Of a DNA stretch of 34,909 nucleotides, positions 8,956 to 17,327 are shown one piece after another. The notes beneath the pieces were generated by a model that was not told the origin of the DNA, did not search any database, and saw nothing but the letters and a program-made list of their open reading frames with translations. Location: the IMG/VR virus record IMGVR_UViG_3300035698_021937, positions 1 through 34,909 of that record. One strand, given 5' to 3'. The translations under genes and the position numbers were made by a program. Source of the stretch: a virus. Positions within the stretch are counted from its first letter, which is position 1. Each line of letters opens with the position of its first letter.

Positions 8956-11900
8956 TCATTCGCTTTCTTTTTTATCATCTACACACACAAACTTCTCTTT
9001 ACCAGACAAGTTAATATTATATTCTTTCTTGATATCTTCAGAGACATCAGACTTAGCATAAATAGACTGGAAGTATGGCATCTGATAAAGTAGTGGCTCA
9101 AGATACATCAAATGTGGTGCACCTAAAGAATAGTTCACAGGAGGTCCACAGAAAGTAAATGGTATTGAAAGACCGAAAACATTGACCGGCAATAGTGCTG
9201 GAGACACAATATTGAACGGCAAGTTAATAGATTCGCCTGGGTACACTGGCACAGAATCAACAATATCGAATGCTGGGTTTATATCACCAAGACCCAGTGT
9301 ACCGAAGCTTACTTTCTCCAATACGCCACCAACAGCAGCTGCGGCATCTAGTGCGCTTGGCTGACCTCCTGGAATCCTTATTCCCTTCACTCCGAGACCA
9401 GATTTGATGATCACATCTCCACTCGCATCAGTCTTTACAACTGGTTGGTTGTTAGTGTCGAGGACTGGTGTTCCGTCGTCATTAAGCTCCACTTCCATTA
9501 CCTTTGTAAATGCAGTTATAGGCGCGCCTGGAAGCAGACCCTCCTTAATTTGCCTTCTTACAGTCGTGGTGATCGTACCATCTGCCGCTGTAGTCTCTTC
9601 TGTAGTCTCTTCAACAGCTTCAGGCTTAACCATAAGCTTGCCTGTGGTAGCATCCTGAGAGAAGATGTTAGTAGTTGCTATTGCCTCTTCAGGGAAGTTA
9701 AGGACGTTGCTACTTCCTTCAATAGAGATTTCTCCTTGTGCTCGTTCTAGTTTTGGCGCAAAATACCCAGCTGCAGCTGCAGTAATTATCTTTTGTGAGA
9801 TGGCGACGTTCGGGTCTAACAACTCTGCTATGCCCCGGAAAATTAGTATAGGAGTTATAGCTGCCATATAAAGTGCATCTGGTCCAGAAGGTCCAGCTGG
9901 ATGACCAATTCTATTGAACTGAGTTTGGTATTCGGTTGCATTTTTAGTAGCGCCCAGATCGGACCTGAACATGTAGTTGCCTAAATTGTTTAACGTTTCA
10001 AACAACTTGCGCATTTCCAACTTTGTACCCTCGAAAAGGAATTTCATTTCCTCGCTATTAACTGCGAAACTGCTATGAATAACCATCAAAGATGTCAACC
10101 TCTCAACAAAGAGACTATGCTTCATTAACAATCTGTAGTCTTTATCCTTTACCAGTTCTTCTGTTAAGATCTGTTGATAATTCCTCTCGAAAGTATCTTT
10201 GATTGTACCAGCAACTTCCTTTAATGTGCCAAGTCCCGACATTTCTATTTCACTAGATGCGATTACAACAGAGTTTAATTGCTTGTATTTATCCTCAGTT
10301 GTATTTGTTGGATCAAACGGATCTAGCGGTGCCACATTCATCATCTTTTCTGTAAAATAAAAAGACTTTTCTTTATCAACTATATCCGAGTCCAAGTCCT
10401 TAGGTCCACCTAAGTTCATCTTTTTATAGAACGGATTATTAGATGATATATCCGTCACTTCTCCGCCGAAATCAGCCGATACATAAACTAGCCTCATGCC
10501 AGCCTTCCAGCCTGCGCCGAACACATCCGACACTTTCCATGAAGATAAAGTTGGCTCCTTCTCAATAGATACCAAAAGCTCATCCAGATTATTCAGGCTC
10601 ACTACATCTCTTAAAAATGGAGACGACTGCATTCGCCTTATATCAATTTGTGATGCTCTAGGCACACGAATGTAGCGCTCTAGGACAAACCGACCTTTAG
10701 TTGTATCTTCTCCTAAGAACCTTTGATTATTCGAACTAGCCTCACCCTCAGAAAAATTAGAGTAAGTTTCTTTCACATTGAGAGAATTCAGGAACGAGCG
10801 CTCCAGACTAACTTCTGTAGAACTATTGCTCCCAACTAGCGTTGACATCTTACGTAGCACAGACTTAAGAGTAACTTTAACGATGTTTTTTAATTGTGGC
10901 GGTAGCCCAGTAATTACAGTAGCTCGCGTTTCACTCTCATAAGTAGAGTCTGTCGAGGCGCCCTGTGTATCAATTAATGCTGAACTTTCTGGGCTTTCCG
11001 CTGAAACTGTCGGCAACACAATTGCTCCGTCTGCACGAAGCTTTTCGTAAGCTACCAATAGCTCTCTCTCAAAATCTTCCCAGAACCCAAGTCGCCCTAT
11101 ATCTTCCCTTATACGAAATGATATATAGTCGTTCAATAGTGCATCGTCGGCGAAGCTTTCTGAATATCCGAACTCGTCAAAGACAAACAAAGAACGAAAA
11201 ACGTATTCTACGACATACAAGCGCACTAGTGTCAAAATAATGCCGGTGAATCCTGCCGAATTAATAGGCTTTCTTGTAGCCTTTGAGCCAGCAGGATTTG
11301 ATTCTCCTTCTTCACACTCCTGTTCGAACTGTTCTTTCACCAAATCTTTTATAAAGTCCAAATCCAACAAGTGTGGATCTGCTTTACAAGCTTGTTGCTC
11401 GGCAGTAGGAGTAGGTGAAAAACTTATTAAGTTCAGCACTATAAGTTGAGTTGCGTCGTCTTGAGCGGAAATATTCATATTTGCCCCCAAATTTTTCAAA
11501 CTCTTGTTGGGTACTTTCTTCAATAACCTATTTCGCGAAAATGTTTGACTTGCGTCATGCAAAAAATCTTTAACGAATGTATCGTATTCGTTAGAATACG
11601 CGCTCTCAATCAACAACTGTCTATCTTCGCCGATCTGCAGCGCACTTTTAACTTTATCAGACAACAACAACGAAAACACTTTCTTTCGTGTCGCGACAAC
11701 ATCGGAATTTTCAGTCAATTCATCCAATCTCTCTCTGATATCTGGCTGTAGGTCTTCTCTGAATTCATGTGAAAATTTGTAGTTCTCAAAGAATGGTACA
11801 CTTCCATATAATTTAGATGGTATATTTCCAGCACTGTTTATTCTCAAATCATACTTTGTACCATTCTCTGAGTAGTTCATGAGCCAGCGTTGGGGTGGCT

Positions 11901-14787
11901 GCTTCACTGAAATATAATCATCTACAGGACTAGAAGTTTTCAGATCACCTATGATGTCTAGGGAAAACTTCTCATCATCCACCGTCAGCGTTACATTATT
12001 CTGATTGATTTTTATACCACTCTTGAAGAGACCAGCTGTTTCTCGAACAACATCATCTACTTCAATTGGTCCGCCGTCTGTATAAGGGAAACTAGGAGTA
12101 ACTGAGGAGTCGCCAGCTTCTGTTCCGTCTGCAGTTCCGTCTTCCTTAAGGGGAATAAAGCCCTCATTCACAAGCCTTCTGAATTCTGGATTTACTTTCT
12201 TTTCGGAAGCAATGCTAAAATCAGTCAATCCACCGATAAAATCAGTGAAAGAGGAAAGAGGTGAACTTCCAGCTGTCTCGCTGAATATCGGAAAGTCATT
12301 GTCTGCGCTTACCGTTCTTGCAATCTTTTTCTTTTTCTTTCTAAATGATGAAATGGCGTCGACTAGTTTTGGCACTTCTCTGTCAAAAGACATCTTAATA
12401 GGATCAAACATAACATTGACTGTCGATGTCAATTGATCTGCAATAACATCTGGTCTTGAACCATCAGGTTGTTTGCCTGTGCCGCATCTTATGTTGTTTA
12501 ATATATCATCCGGCGTGAAGTCGCCGCCTTTTGCTAGTATCGTACCTAACTCATTGAACCTATCTCTCCTGGTATTGACAATCTCGTCTATCTTAGCCTT
12601 CGCATCTTCTTCGCTAAGCCCGCCGTTTACTAATATTTCACCCCTAAGGCGAATTCTTTCGTCGTCTTCTGGGCAATACTTGCGCGGTATATCCCTCTGA
12701 TTGTCGTTGCCTGACAACAATATAACTTGATCTCTTAGTGTGTTTAGTCCAGTAGTTTCTCCAAGAACACCCATCAAGTTGACAGTATCTCCCAAGTTGT
12801 CGATCTCTGGGTGTCTCGTTCTTCCTATCTCGCGCACCAAGCCAGATACTCTTGTGGTCGGCATACCAGCTAGTAATTCCAATGTCTCACCAGGCGAAAG
12901 CATCGATACTACATCTTCTACGAAAGAACTTAAGATGTTACTTAAAGCTTCAGCGCCAATATCAATAGCCAAAGATGGCTGAGAGCTGGCTGTGTTTATA
13001 ATTGTAACAACCTGGTCATCAGATATTCTCTGTAGGGTGAAGGATTTACCATCATCAGATAGTTCAAACCTTCCTATTTCTTTTAATATTTGATTGAGGG
13101 AATCCGAGCCTGCACCCTCAAAGGTCAAAAGCTTATCGATATCCAAATTACCCTGCAACATACCGTCAACCAGTACGGAACCAGATAGAAGACTAACGTC
13201 TCCAGCTGCAAGTGCTCCAGCGAGACCGGAAACACCACCTAAGGATGTAATCTCTTCTTGAACGTTGATGGACCCACCCAAGAACGAAGCGCTGCTTGAG
13301 AGGCGAGTCTCGACGACATTTTGCAATATATTATCTGTTTTATTCTTAAATTCATCCCAACGGGTGCCCAATGCATCAGAGATGGTTGAACCACCGTTCG
13401 CAAACAACGTCGATAGTTCTTCTGTAGTGCTAGCACTCGTACCGTAATTTCCTTGAAGCGCGCCAGCGACAAACATATCAAGATTGTCGCAAGAAGCCAA
13501 GTCGTCCAGAATGCCGATGATCATCGTCTTGATAGATTCTACTAGTGATTCCAAAATTGCATTTTCAATCTCAATAGAAATCGAACTATACAGATCAACT
13601 ATAGGCAAGTCGTCTGGAAGGTCTATTGTGGGTATCTCTCCGCCAACAGTTTGGAACAGTTTACTTACATCACATAATGCTTCAAGGTCGACGAAGTTTT
13701 CTATCCCATCTAAGATATCATCTATTAGTACTTCTTCACCTGGATTAGCGTCTCTCACTTTTTGTATTTCGTCATTTACCAACTCCACAACGCGAGGCTG
13801 ATTAGGGAAGGCAATAAGAAGCCTCTCTTGTAAGCCATCGACGCGTAGTCCGCGTAGCATTTCCTTACATGTAAGAGGAGGGGCGATACATTCCGCAGCT
13901 GACTTTATTAAGCAACCCAAGCTGAATTTGTCAAAAAGTTCCGTATAACATCTGTTTAATATCGCTACTGGGTCTCCGACCGCTCCTTGGATTTCAGACT
14001 TAAGCTTGTCAGTGTCTGCCAATATTGCACTACCAGCATTGTTTAACTCGAAGCCACCGGAACGCGTTTTGCTGATGTTTAGTTTAAGAGTAGCAGACGC
14101 TAACTCTCTGTCTTCCGCTTCCAGCTCTGCCAAAGTCTTAACTGACTTCCTGTCATACTTTTTTGAGATTTCTCTCATATCCTCTGGAAGTAGCGGAGCT
14201 TGTGTTGGAACTATATCTGCATTTGGGTAAAAATACGTAGAAGCGAAAACGCTCCACACTACACCTGTTTCGATGTTACTGCTAAATGTGTTGGTGTCAA
14301 AGCTGGGCTCGTCGCCACACTTTAGTGCCGATGAGGTACCATCGAACGATTCTTTTATTTGAGATGATATTTCTGCTATTTTAGAAACAATATTTAAAGT
14401 CGTCGGGTCGAATCCGTTTTGAATTCCGAAGACTGTATATCTTAGCTGCTGCTCGGGCGCGCGTGCGTCTTTCTTAAGAAGCCTTATGTAGTTTATTCTT
14501 TTATATTCATGATCTACAGACAGCTCCGCATGTGAATAGGCTTCTAACCCAAAATAAGTGTTCCCGAAAACATCTTCACCTTGCTTCTCCGACTCTCTCT
14601 TTAATACTGATTTTAGGTCCGACACAAATACGGTAACCTGCTTTGCTTGGATCACGAAGCTCTTGCCGGTTATCTGCATACCTGCATCTCTTTGGTCGTT
14701 TGCATATTTTTGCATAAGCCGAGAAACTTTTGAAGTATCGGTATTTATGCTGCTTAAGTCTAAGACAAAGTTTGAAATTTTTATCAT
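8956..14787 (-). CDS. Giant uncharacterised baseplate-region protein (1943 aa)
   Basis: I recognise no domain family here. At 1943 residues it is the largest gene in the window and lies between the spike genes and the gp25-like gene, where hub proteins are expected. It begins LSSINTDTSKVSRLMQKYAN and is mostly mixed alpha/beta. It contains several glycine/serine-rich stretches (~500-570), a lysine run near ~815-820, a hydrophobic block near residues 1180-1210 (IILTLVRLYVVEYVFRSLF), another near ~1650 (ALYMAAITPILIFRGIAELL), and a Thr/Glu-rich stretch near 1720. The C-terminus has a proline/glycine-rich part with Y-S-L-G-A-P-H-L-M-Y-L-E-P. No signal peptide is visible. The ATG has no Shine-Dalgarno and sits 2 bases after the preceding stop, so translation probably depends on coupling. 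Likely a virion hub or central baseplate component; a tape measure is less likely because long coiled coils are lacking. Confidence 0.8.
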   Translation of the reverse strand: MIKISNFVLDLSSINTDTSKVSRLMQKYANDQRDAGMQITGKSFVIQAKQVTVFVSDLKSVLKRESEKQGEDVFGNTYFGLEAYSHAELSVDHEYKRINYIRLLKKDARAPEQQLRYTVFGIQNGFDPTTLNIVSKIAEISSQIKESFDGTSSALKCGDEPSFDTNTFSSNIETGVVWSVFASTYFYPNADIVPTQAPLLPEDMREISKKYDRKSVKTLAELEAEDRELASATLKLNISKTRSGGFELNNAGSAILADTDKLKSEIQGAVGDPVAILNRCYTELFDKFSLGCLIKSAAECIAPPLTCKEMLRGLRVDGLQERLLIAFPNQPRVVELVNDEIQKVRDANPGEEVLIDDILDGIENFVDLEALCDVSKLFQTVGGEIPTIDLPDDLPIVDLYSSISIEIENAILESLVESIKTMIIGILDDLASCDNLDMFVAGALQGNYGTSASTTEELSTLFANGGSTISDALGTRWDEFKNKTDNILQNVVETRLSSSASFLGGSINVQEEITSLGGVSGLAGALAAGDVSLLSGSVLVDGMLQGNLDIDKLLTFEGAGSDSLNQILKEIGRFELSDDGKSFTLQRISDDQVVTIINTASSQPSLAIDIGAEALSNILSSFVEDVVSMLSPGETLELLAGMPTTRVSGLVREIGRTRHPEIDNLGDTVNLMGVLGETTGLNTLRDQVILLSGNDNQRDIPRKYCPEDDERIRLRGEILVNGGLSEEDAKAKIDEIVNTRRDRFNELGTILAKGGDFTPDDILNNIRCGTGKQPDGSRPDVIADQLTSTVNVMFDPIKMSFDREVPKLVDAISSFRKKKKKIARTVSADNDFPIFSETAGSSPLSSFTDFIGGLTDFSIASEKKVNPEFRRLVNEGFIPLKEDGTADGTEAGDSSVTPSFPYTDGGPIEVDDVVRETAGLFKSGIKINQNNVTLTVDDEKFSLDIIGDLKTSSPVDDYISVKQPPQRWLMNYSENGTKYDLRINSAGNIPSKLYGSVPFFENYKFSHEFREDLQPDIRERLDELTENSDVVATRKKVFSLLLSDKVKSALQIGEDRQLLIESAYSNEYDTFVKDFLHDASQTFSRNRLLKKVPNKSLKNLGANMNISAQDDATQLIVLNLISFSPTPTAEQQACKADPHLLDLDFIKDLVKEQFEQECEEGESNPAGSKATRKPINSAGFTGIILTLVRLYVVEYVFRSLFVFDEFGYSESFADDALLNDYISFRIREDIGRLGFWEDFERELLVAYEKLRADGAIVLPTVSAESPESSALIDTQGASTDSTYESETRATVITGLPPQLKNIVKVTLKSVLRKMSTLVGSNSSTEVSLERSFLNSLNVKETYSNFSEGEASSNNQRFLGEDTTKGRFVLERYIRVPRASQIDIRRMQSSPFLRDVVSLNNLDELLVSIEKEPTLSSWKVSDVFGAGWKAGMRLVYVSADFGGEVTDISSNNPFYKKMNLGGPKDLDSDIVDKEKSFYFTEKMMNVAPLDPFDPTNTTEDKYKQLNSVVIASSEIEMSGLGTLKEVAGTIKDTFERNYQQILTEELVKDKDYRLLMKHSLFVERLTSLMVIHSSFAVNSEEMKFLFEGTKLEMRKLFETLNNLGNYMFRSDLGATKNATEYQTQFNRIGHPAGPSGPDALYMAAITPILIFRGIAELLDPNVAISQKIITAAAAGYFAPKLERAQGEISIEGSSNVLNFPEEAIATTNIFSQDATTGKLMVKPEAVEETTEETTAADGTITTTVRRQIKEGLLPGAPITAFTKVMEVELNDDGTPVLDTNNQPVVKTDASGDVIIKSGLGVKGIRIPGGQPSALDAAAAVGGVLEKVSFGTLGLGDINPAFDIVDSVPVYPGESINLPFNIVSPALLPVNVFGLSIPFTFCGPPVNYSLGAPHLMYLEPLLYQMPYFQSIYAKSDVSEDIKKEYNINLSGKEKFVCVDDKKESE

Positions 14788-14789
14788 GA

Positions 14790-15698
14790 TTAGTTTACAC
14801 TGTTATAACGACTATTGATATACTTTTTACCAGTCGTTCTTAGGTACGTATTTTTGTATGATGCAATATTTGCCTTGAACTTCTGTAGTCCGACTATGCA
14901 GTCCTGCATTTGATTCATCTGGGTTTCGGTAGCCATACTAGTAAGTACAGCTGATGGTGTAGTCGGGATACCGTAGAATGGAGAAACGTGAAAGTGGGTA
15001 CCAGCAGCTGTATTGAATTTCATCTGAGACTGTAAGAACGTAGACACAATACCACTCAAGCTTTCGATATGTGCAGTCATTCTATCCATAGCTGCAATCA
15101 ATGAATCCCCCTTAACTATAGGTTCTAATAACTCGCCACGATTACCGGCTATCAAGTCTATTCCAAAAGTAGAATCAACTGCGCCTCCTTGTGAATTCAT
15201 TGCATCAGTACCAGTCACAAACTTAATCCCTTCTCGCGCGATAATTCTCACTGCGTCAGCCTTGATGCCGATGCCTGACTTTGCTTTCGATATACCGACT
15301 TTACCTTCTGCTAGACCAAAGTTTTTATCTATATCTGTCTTCTGACTTACATGAATCCTTGCTGCATCTTTAGTGAAATCCGGATCGACATAGACTTCAC
15401 TTCTCGGCATTGATGACATCCTACCCACTACGATATCTATTGAGCCGCACTGAGTGTCTCCTATTCCACCATAGCCAGATAGCCTACTAGCAGGTCTATC
15501 TCTACCAAGTACTATCCATGTATTGTTTTGCCCTTCATACACCAACTCGTTCTTTGCTCGAATAAAGCTTGGAACTGGTTCGAGAATCGGGTCTCCAGCG
15601 ACACCTAGTGCGTGAGACTTTATGGTATCTGGCGACTTCTCTAAATTGTCTTGAGCTGATTTTGTTAAACCAGTCTTGTCTACATTGTTCTTAACCAT
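14790..15698 (-). CDS. Probable baseplate spike/hub protein with gp5-like beta segment
   Basis: This 302-residue protein directly follows the spike-peptidase gene. Residues ~130-175 hold GKVGISKAKSGIGIKADAVR then IIAREGIKFVTG, a repetitive strand pattern like the beta-helical shaft segments of gp5/VgrG-type spikes. Near residue 235 is A-A-G-T-H-F-H-V-S-P-F-Y-G-I-P-T-T-P-S; an H-x-H followed by proline-rich turns recalls the metal-binding tips of P2 gpV-like spikes. Here about 50 residues, probably helical, follow it, so a true apex is uncertain. The middle is helical (SLIAAMDRMTAHIESL). I favour a spike or hub accessory protein acting with its neighbour. The family call is tentative. Confidence 0.6.
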   Translation of the reverse strand: MVKNNVDKTGLTKSAQDNLEKSPDTIKSHALGVAGDPILEPVPSFIRAKNELVYEGQNNTWIVLGRDRPASRLSGYGGIGDTQCGSIDIVVGRMSSMPRSEVYVDPDFTKDAARIHVSQKTDIDKNFGLAEGKVGISKAKSGIGIKADAVRIIAREGIKFVTGTDAMNSQGGAVDSTFGIDLIAGNRGELLEPIVKGDSLIAAMDRMTAHIESLSGIVSTFLQSQMKFNTAAGTHFHVSPFYGIPTTPSAVLTSMATETQMNQMQDCIVGLQKFKANIASYKNTYLRTTGKKYINSRYNSVN

Positions 15699-16982
15699 TT
15701 ATATTAGACCTGATTTCTTAGCTAGCTCTTCTGAAAATTCATAATGCCAAGGCTCTTGAGGAGAGAAGTTCTTTCCAGCCCATACCCATCCGTACTTCGT
15801 TGAATTCTTTCGCAACCAATTCCACAAAGCATTGCCTTTCCTCTTGGCATAGCCTCTATTGAAGTCAGTCGCGTCACCTGCATTATGTTTACCAGGTCCA
15901 GGTGTGGCGACTGCTGATGGTCTCTGGTCTTCGGGAGAACCTTGCCTTCTCCATTCTTTTACACACGCTATATACTTTTCATAATAACAAGCTTGTTTCG
16001 CGAAGCTTCTATAGCCATCATTTATATATTGTTGTAGGTCGCCCTCTTGGAGATTATTTTCTTTTAAAAAATCTCTCTCCATAGCAACTAACGTAGCTTC
16101 TAAATCTGCCCTTACTAGCCTAGTTCTGCCATTTCTATTCACCCAAGATATCATTTGAGCTTCACCCAATTCAATAAAATCCCCGTCTGGTTTGCCGGGA
16201 TTTGGTGCAGTCAATGGATAGTCACCTGAGCTGCTGCCATATCCACTGCAAGATGGTCCATTTCTAACCGGATCCTGTATGTTCGTGCATTTCACTAATG
16301 CACCTCCAATCTTCCCGGTTGGCTTGTAGCGAGCCCTTGTAACCGGCTCTTGCTTCTCTGGAGCATTTTCTTCGCTGGAACCAATTGGGTCTCCAGTTGG
16401 AGCTGATAGACCTAAACCTCCCATAACTGAATCCAATACACTCTTTGGGGCTGCGTCAGAACGTGTATTAAAGGCTCCTGCATATTGCTTGTTCATCACA
16501 GGACCAATATAAACTGGGTCTTCAAAGTTTTCTCTGTCGCCATAGTCCACCCAGACTACTTCGCCAGGTGCAGGCACCTTAAGGTTCTCTTCTTTTGCTA
16601 TAAAGACTGGATATAGTGCTACCAACGCAGGTGGAGCTGCAGGTCCATAATCGATAGGATCTGGCAAATTCGCATGTATCTCTGGGATCCTGACGCGTAC
16701 CTTAACCATATTTGGCTTTTCTTCATCATCATTAAATAAGCTACCAATCCAGCTATTGCCTGCCCCTTGAATCGACTCAACCTTTATCACTACGCCTTTG
16801 AGCGCACCAGTCATCTTTTTCATGAACCGTAGCGTGCGCGTCTCTTGGGCTGCTATTGTAAGGGAATCAGTACCAGAAAAAAGGGAAGGGTCAAGTGTCC
16901 TTCCCTTCTGCGGGTGCCCTGCGGCATTCAATTCACCATATTTATATCTCTTACTACTCATCACCTTTATCTTCTTCATCAC
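15699..16982 (-). CDS. Baseplate spike: gp5-type OB fold fused to M15 (VanY-like) peptidase
   Basis: This 427-residue protein has two parts. Residues ~55-175 resemble the gp5/VgrG OB fold: A-L-K-G-V-V-I-K-V-E-S, then MVKVRVRIPEIHANLPDP, then V-P-A-P-G-E-V-V-W-V-D-Y-G-D and D-P-V-Y-I-G-P. A linker of ~70 residues follows. Residues ~270-427 are a peptidase M15 domain with G-K-H366-N-A-G-D-A-T-D373-F and E410-P-W-H413-Y-E-F, giving the zinc ligands H366, D373, H413 and catalytic E410 of D-Ala-D-Ala carboxypeptidases/endolysins such as VanY. It should cut peptidoglycan stem peptides as the tail enters the cell; T4 gp5 uses a lysozyme domain instead. Two starts are possible: 16982, overlapping the previous gene by 29 bases, or M8 at 16961, overlapping by 8. 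Both have AAGGTG immediately upstream, so the start is undecided. Confidence 0.88.
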   Translation of the reverse strand: MMKKIKVMSSKRYKYGELNAAGHPQKGRTLDPSLFSGTDSLTIAAQETRTLRFMKKMTGALKGVVIKVESIQGAGNSWIGSLFNDDEEKPNMVKVRVRIPEIHANLPDPIDYGPAAPPALVALYPVFIAKEENLKVPAPGEVVWVDYGDRENFEDPVYIGPVMNKQYAGAFNTRSDAAPKSVLDSVMGGLGLSAPTGDPIGSSEENAPEKQEPVTRARYKPTGKIGGALVKCTNIQDPVRNGPSCSGYGSSSGDYPLTAPNPGKPDGDFIELGEAQMISWVNRNGRTRLVRADLEATLVAMERDFLKENNLQEGDLQQYINDGYRSFAKQACYYEKYIACVKEWRRQGSPEDQRPSAVATPGPGKHNAGDATDFNRGYAKRKGNALWNWLRKNSTKYGWVWAGKNFSPQEPWHYEFSEELAKKSGLI

Positions 16983-17283
16983 CTTGAGTGTCGTTATCGA
17001 TATCGTCGTTCTCTATTTCATCATACATGTCGTCCTTTTCTTCGTCCGACATGTCACCATAATCACCGCTGCCATCCTTGCGAACTTGCTCAAGCAGCTT
17101 TATCAACTGTTCATTGGACTTCAGCATTATCTCCAAATACTTAGCAGCCACCATTCCATACTCACTATGAAGATCAGGCTGAGTGCCTATGTGCGCAGAA
17201 ACATCACCGAGCAACTCGGAGGCATCTTCTCTATCGCTTAGTATATTCTTGATTGACACGTCTATGATTTCTTTCAACTTCAT
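16954..17283 (-). CDS. Small acidic protein of unknown function
   Basis: This 109-residue protein is not assigned to a family. The first ~70 residues look helical, with KYLEIMLKSNEQLIKLLEQV forming an amphipathic, possibly coiled-coil, helix. The last ~35 are almost all Asp/Glu (with a few Gly, Asn, Lys), probably disordered. It lies between the sigma factor and the spike gene, and its tail overlaps the spike gene's N-terminus by up to 29 bases. Possibilities are a chaperone or DNA mimic, a small terminase-like helix bundle, or a transcription accessory protein. The sequence alone does not choose between them. An 18-base palindrome precedes it. Confidence 0.7.
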   Translation of the reverse strand: MKLKEIIDVSIKNILSDREDASELLGDVSAHIGTQPDLHSEYGMVAAKYLEIMLKSNEQLIKLLEQVRKDGSGDYGDMSDEEKDDMYDEIENDDIDNDTQGDEEDKGDE

Positions 17284-17309
17284 TTCTTTTTAATTCCCTC
17301 ATCGCTCCA

Positions 17310-17327
17310 TAAATAGTGCACTATTTA
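17310..17327. repeat. Perfect 18-bp palindrome at the sigma-gene stop codon
   Basis: TAAATAGTGCACTATTTA reads identically on both strands. It covers the sigma gene's TAG stop (17323-17321) and lies 27 bases before the next gene's start. As RNA it could fold into a 7-bp stem with a TGCA loop. No T-run follows on the minus strand, so it is not a classic intrinsic terminator. It could be a dimeric operator site, an mRNA-processing or stability hairpin, or chance. Confidence 0.75.

Noticed and set aside
8946-8959. Inverted repeat ATGATA-AA-TATCAT before the gp25-like gene
   Set aside because: The stem is short and A+T-rich, overlaps a stop codon and has no T-run; it is likely chance in A+T-rich DNA.
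13239-13481. 80-codon minus-strand frame inside the 1943-residue gene
   Set aside because: It is in another frame of a long intact gene, has no ribosome site and no domain.
16939-16946. Perfect T4 late-promoter box TATAAATA on the minus strand
   Set aside because: It lies within the coding start of the spike gene (R-Y-K-Y codons), and a start ~6-10 bases later would leave no usable in-frame ATG. Probably chance.
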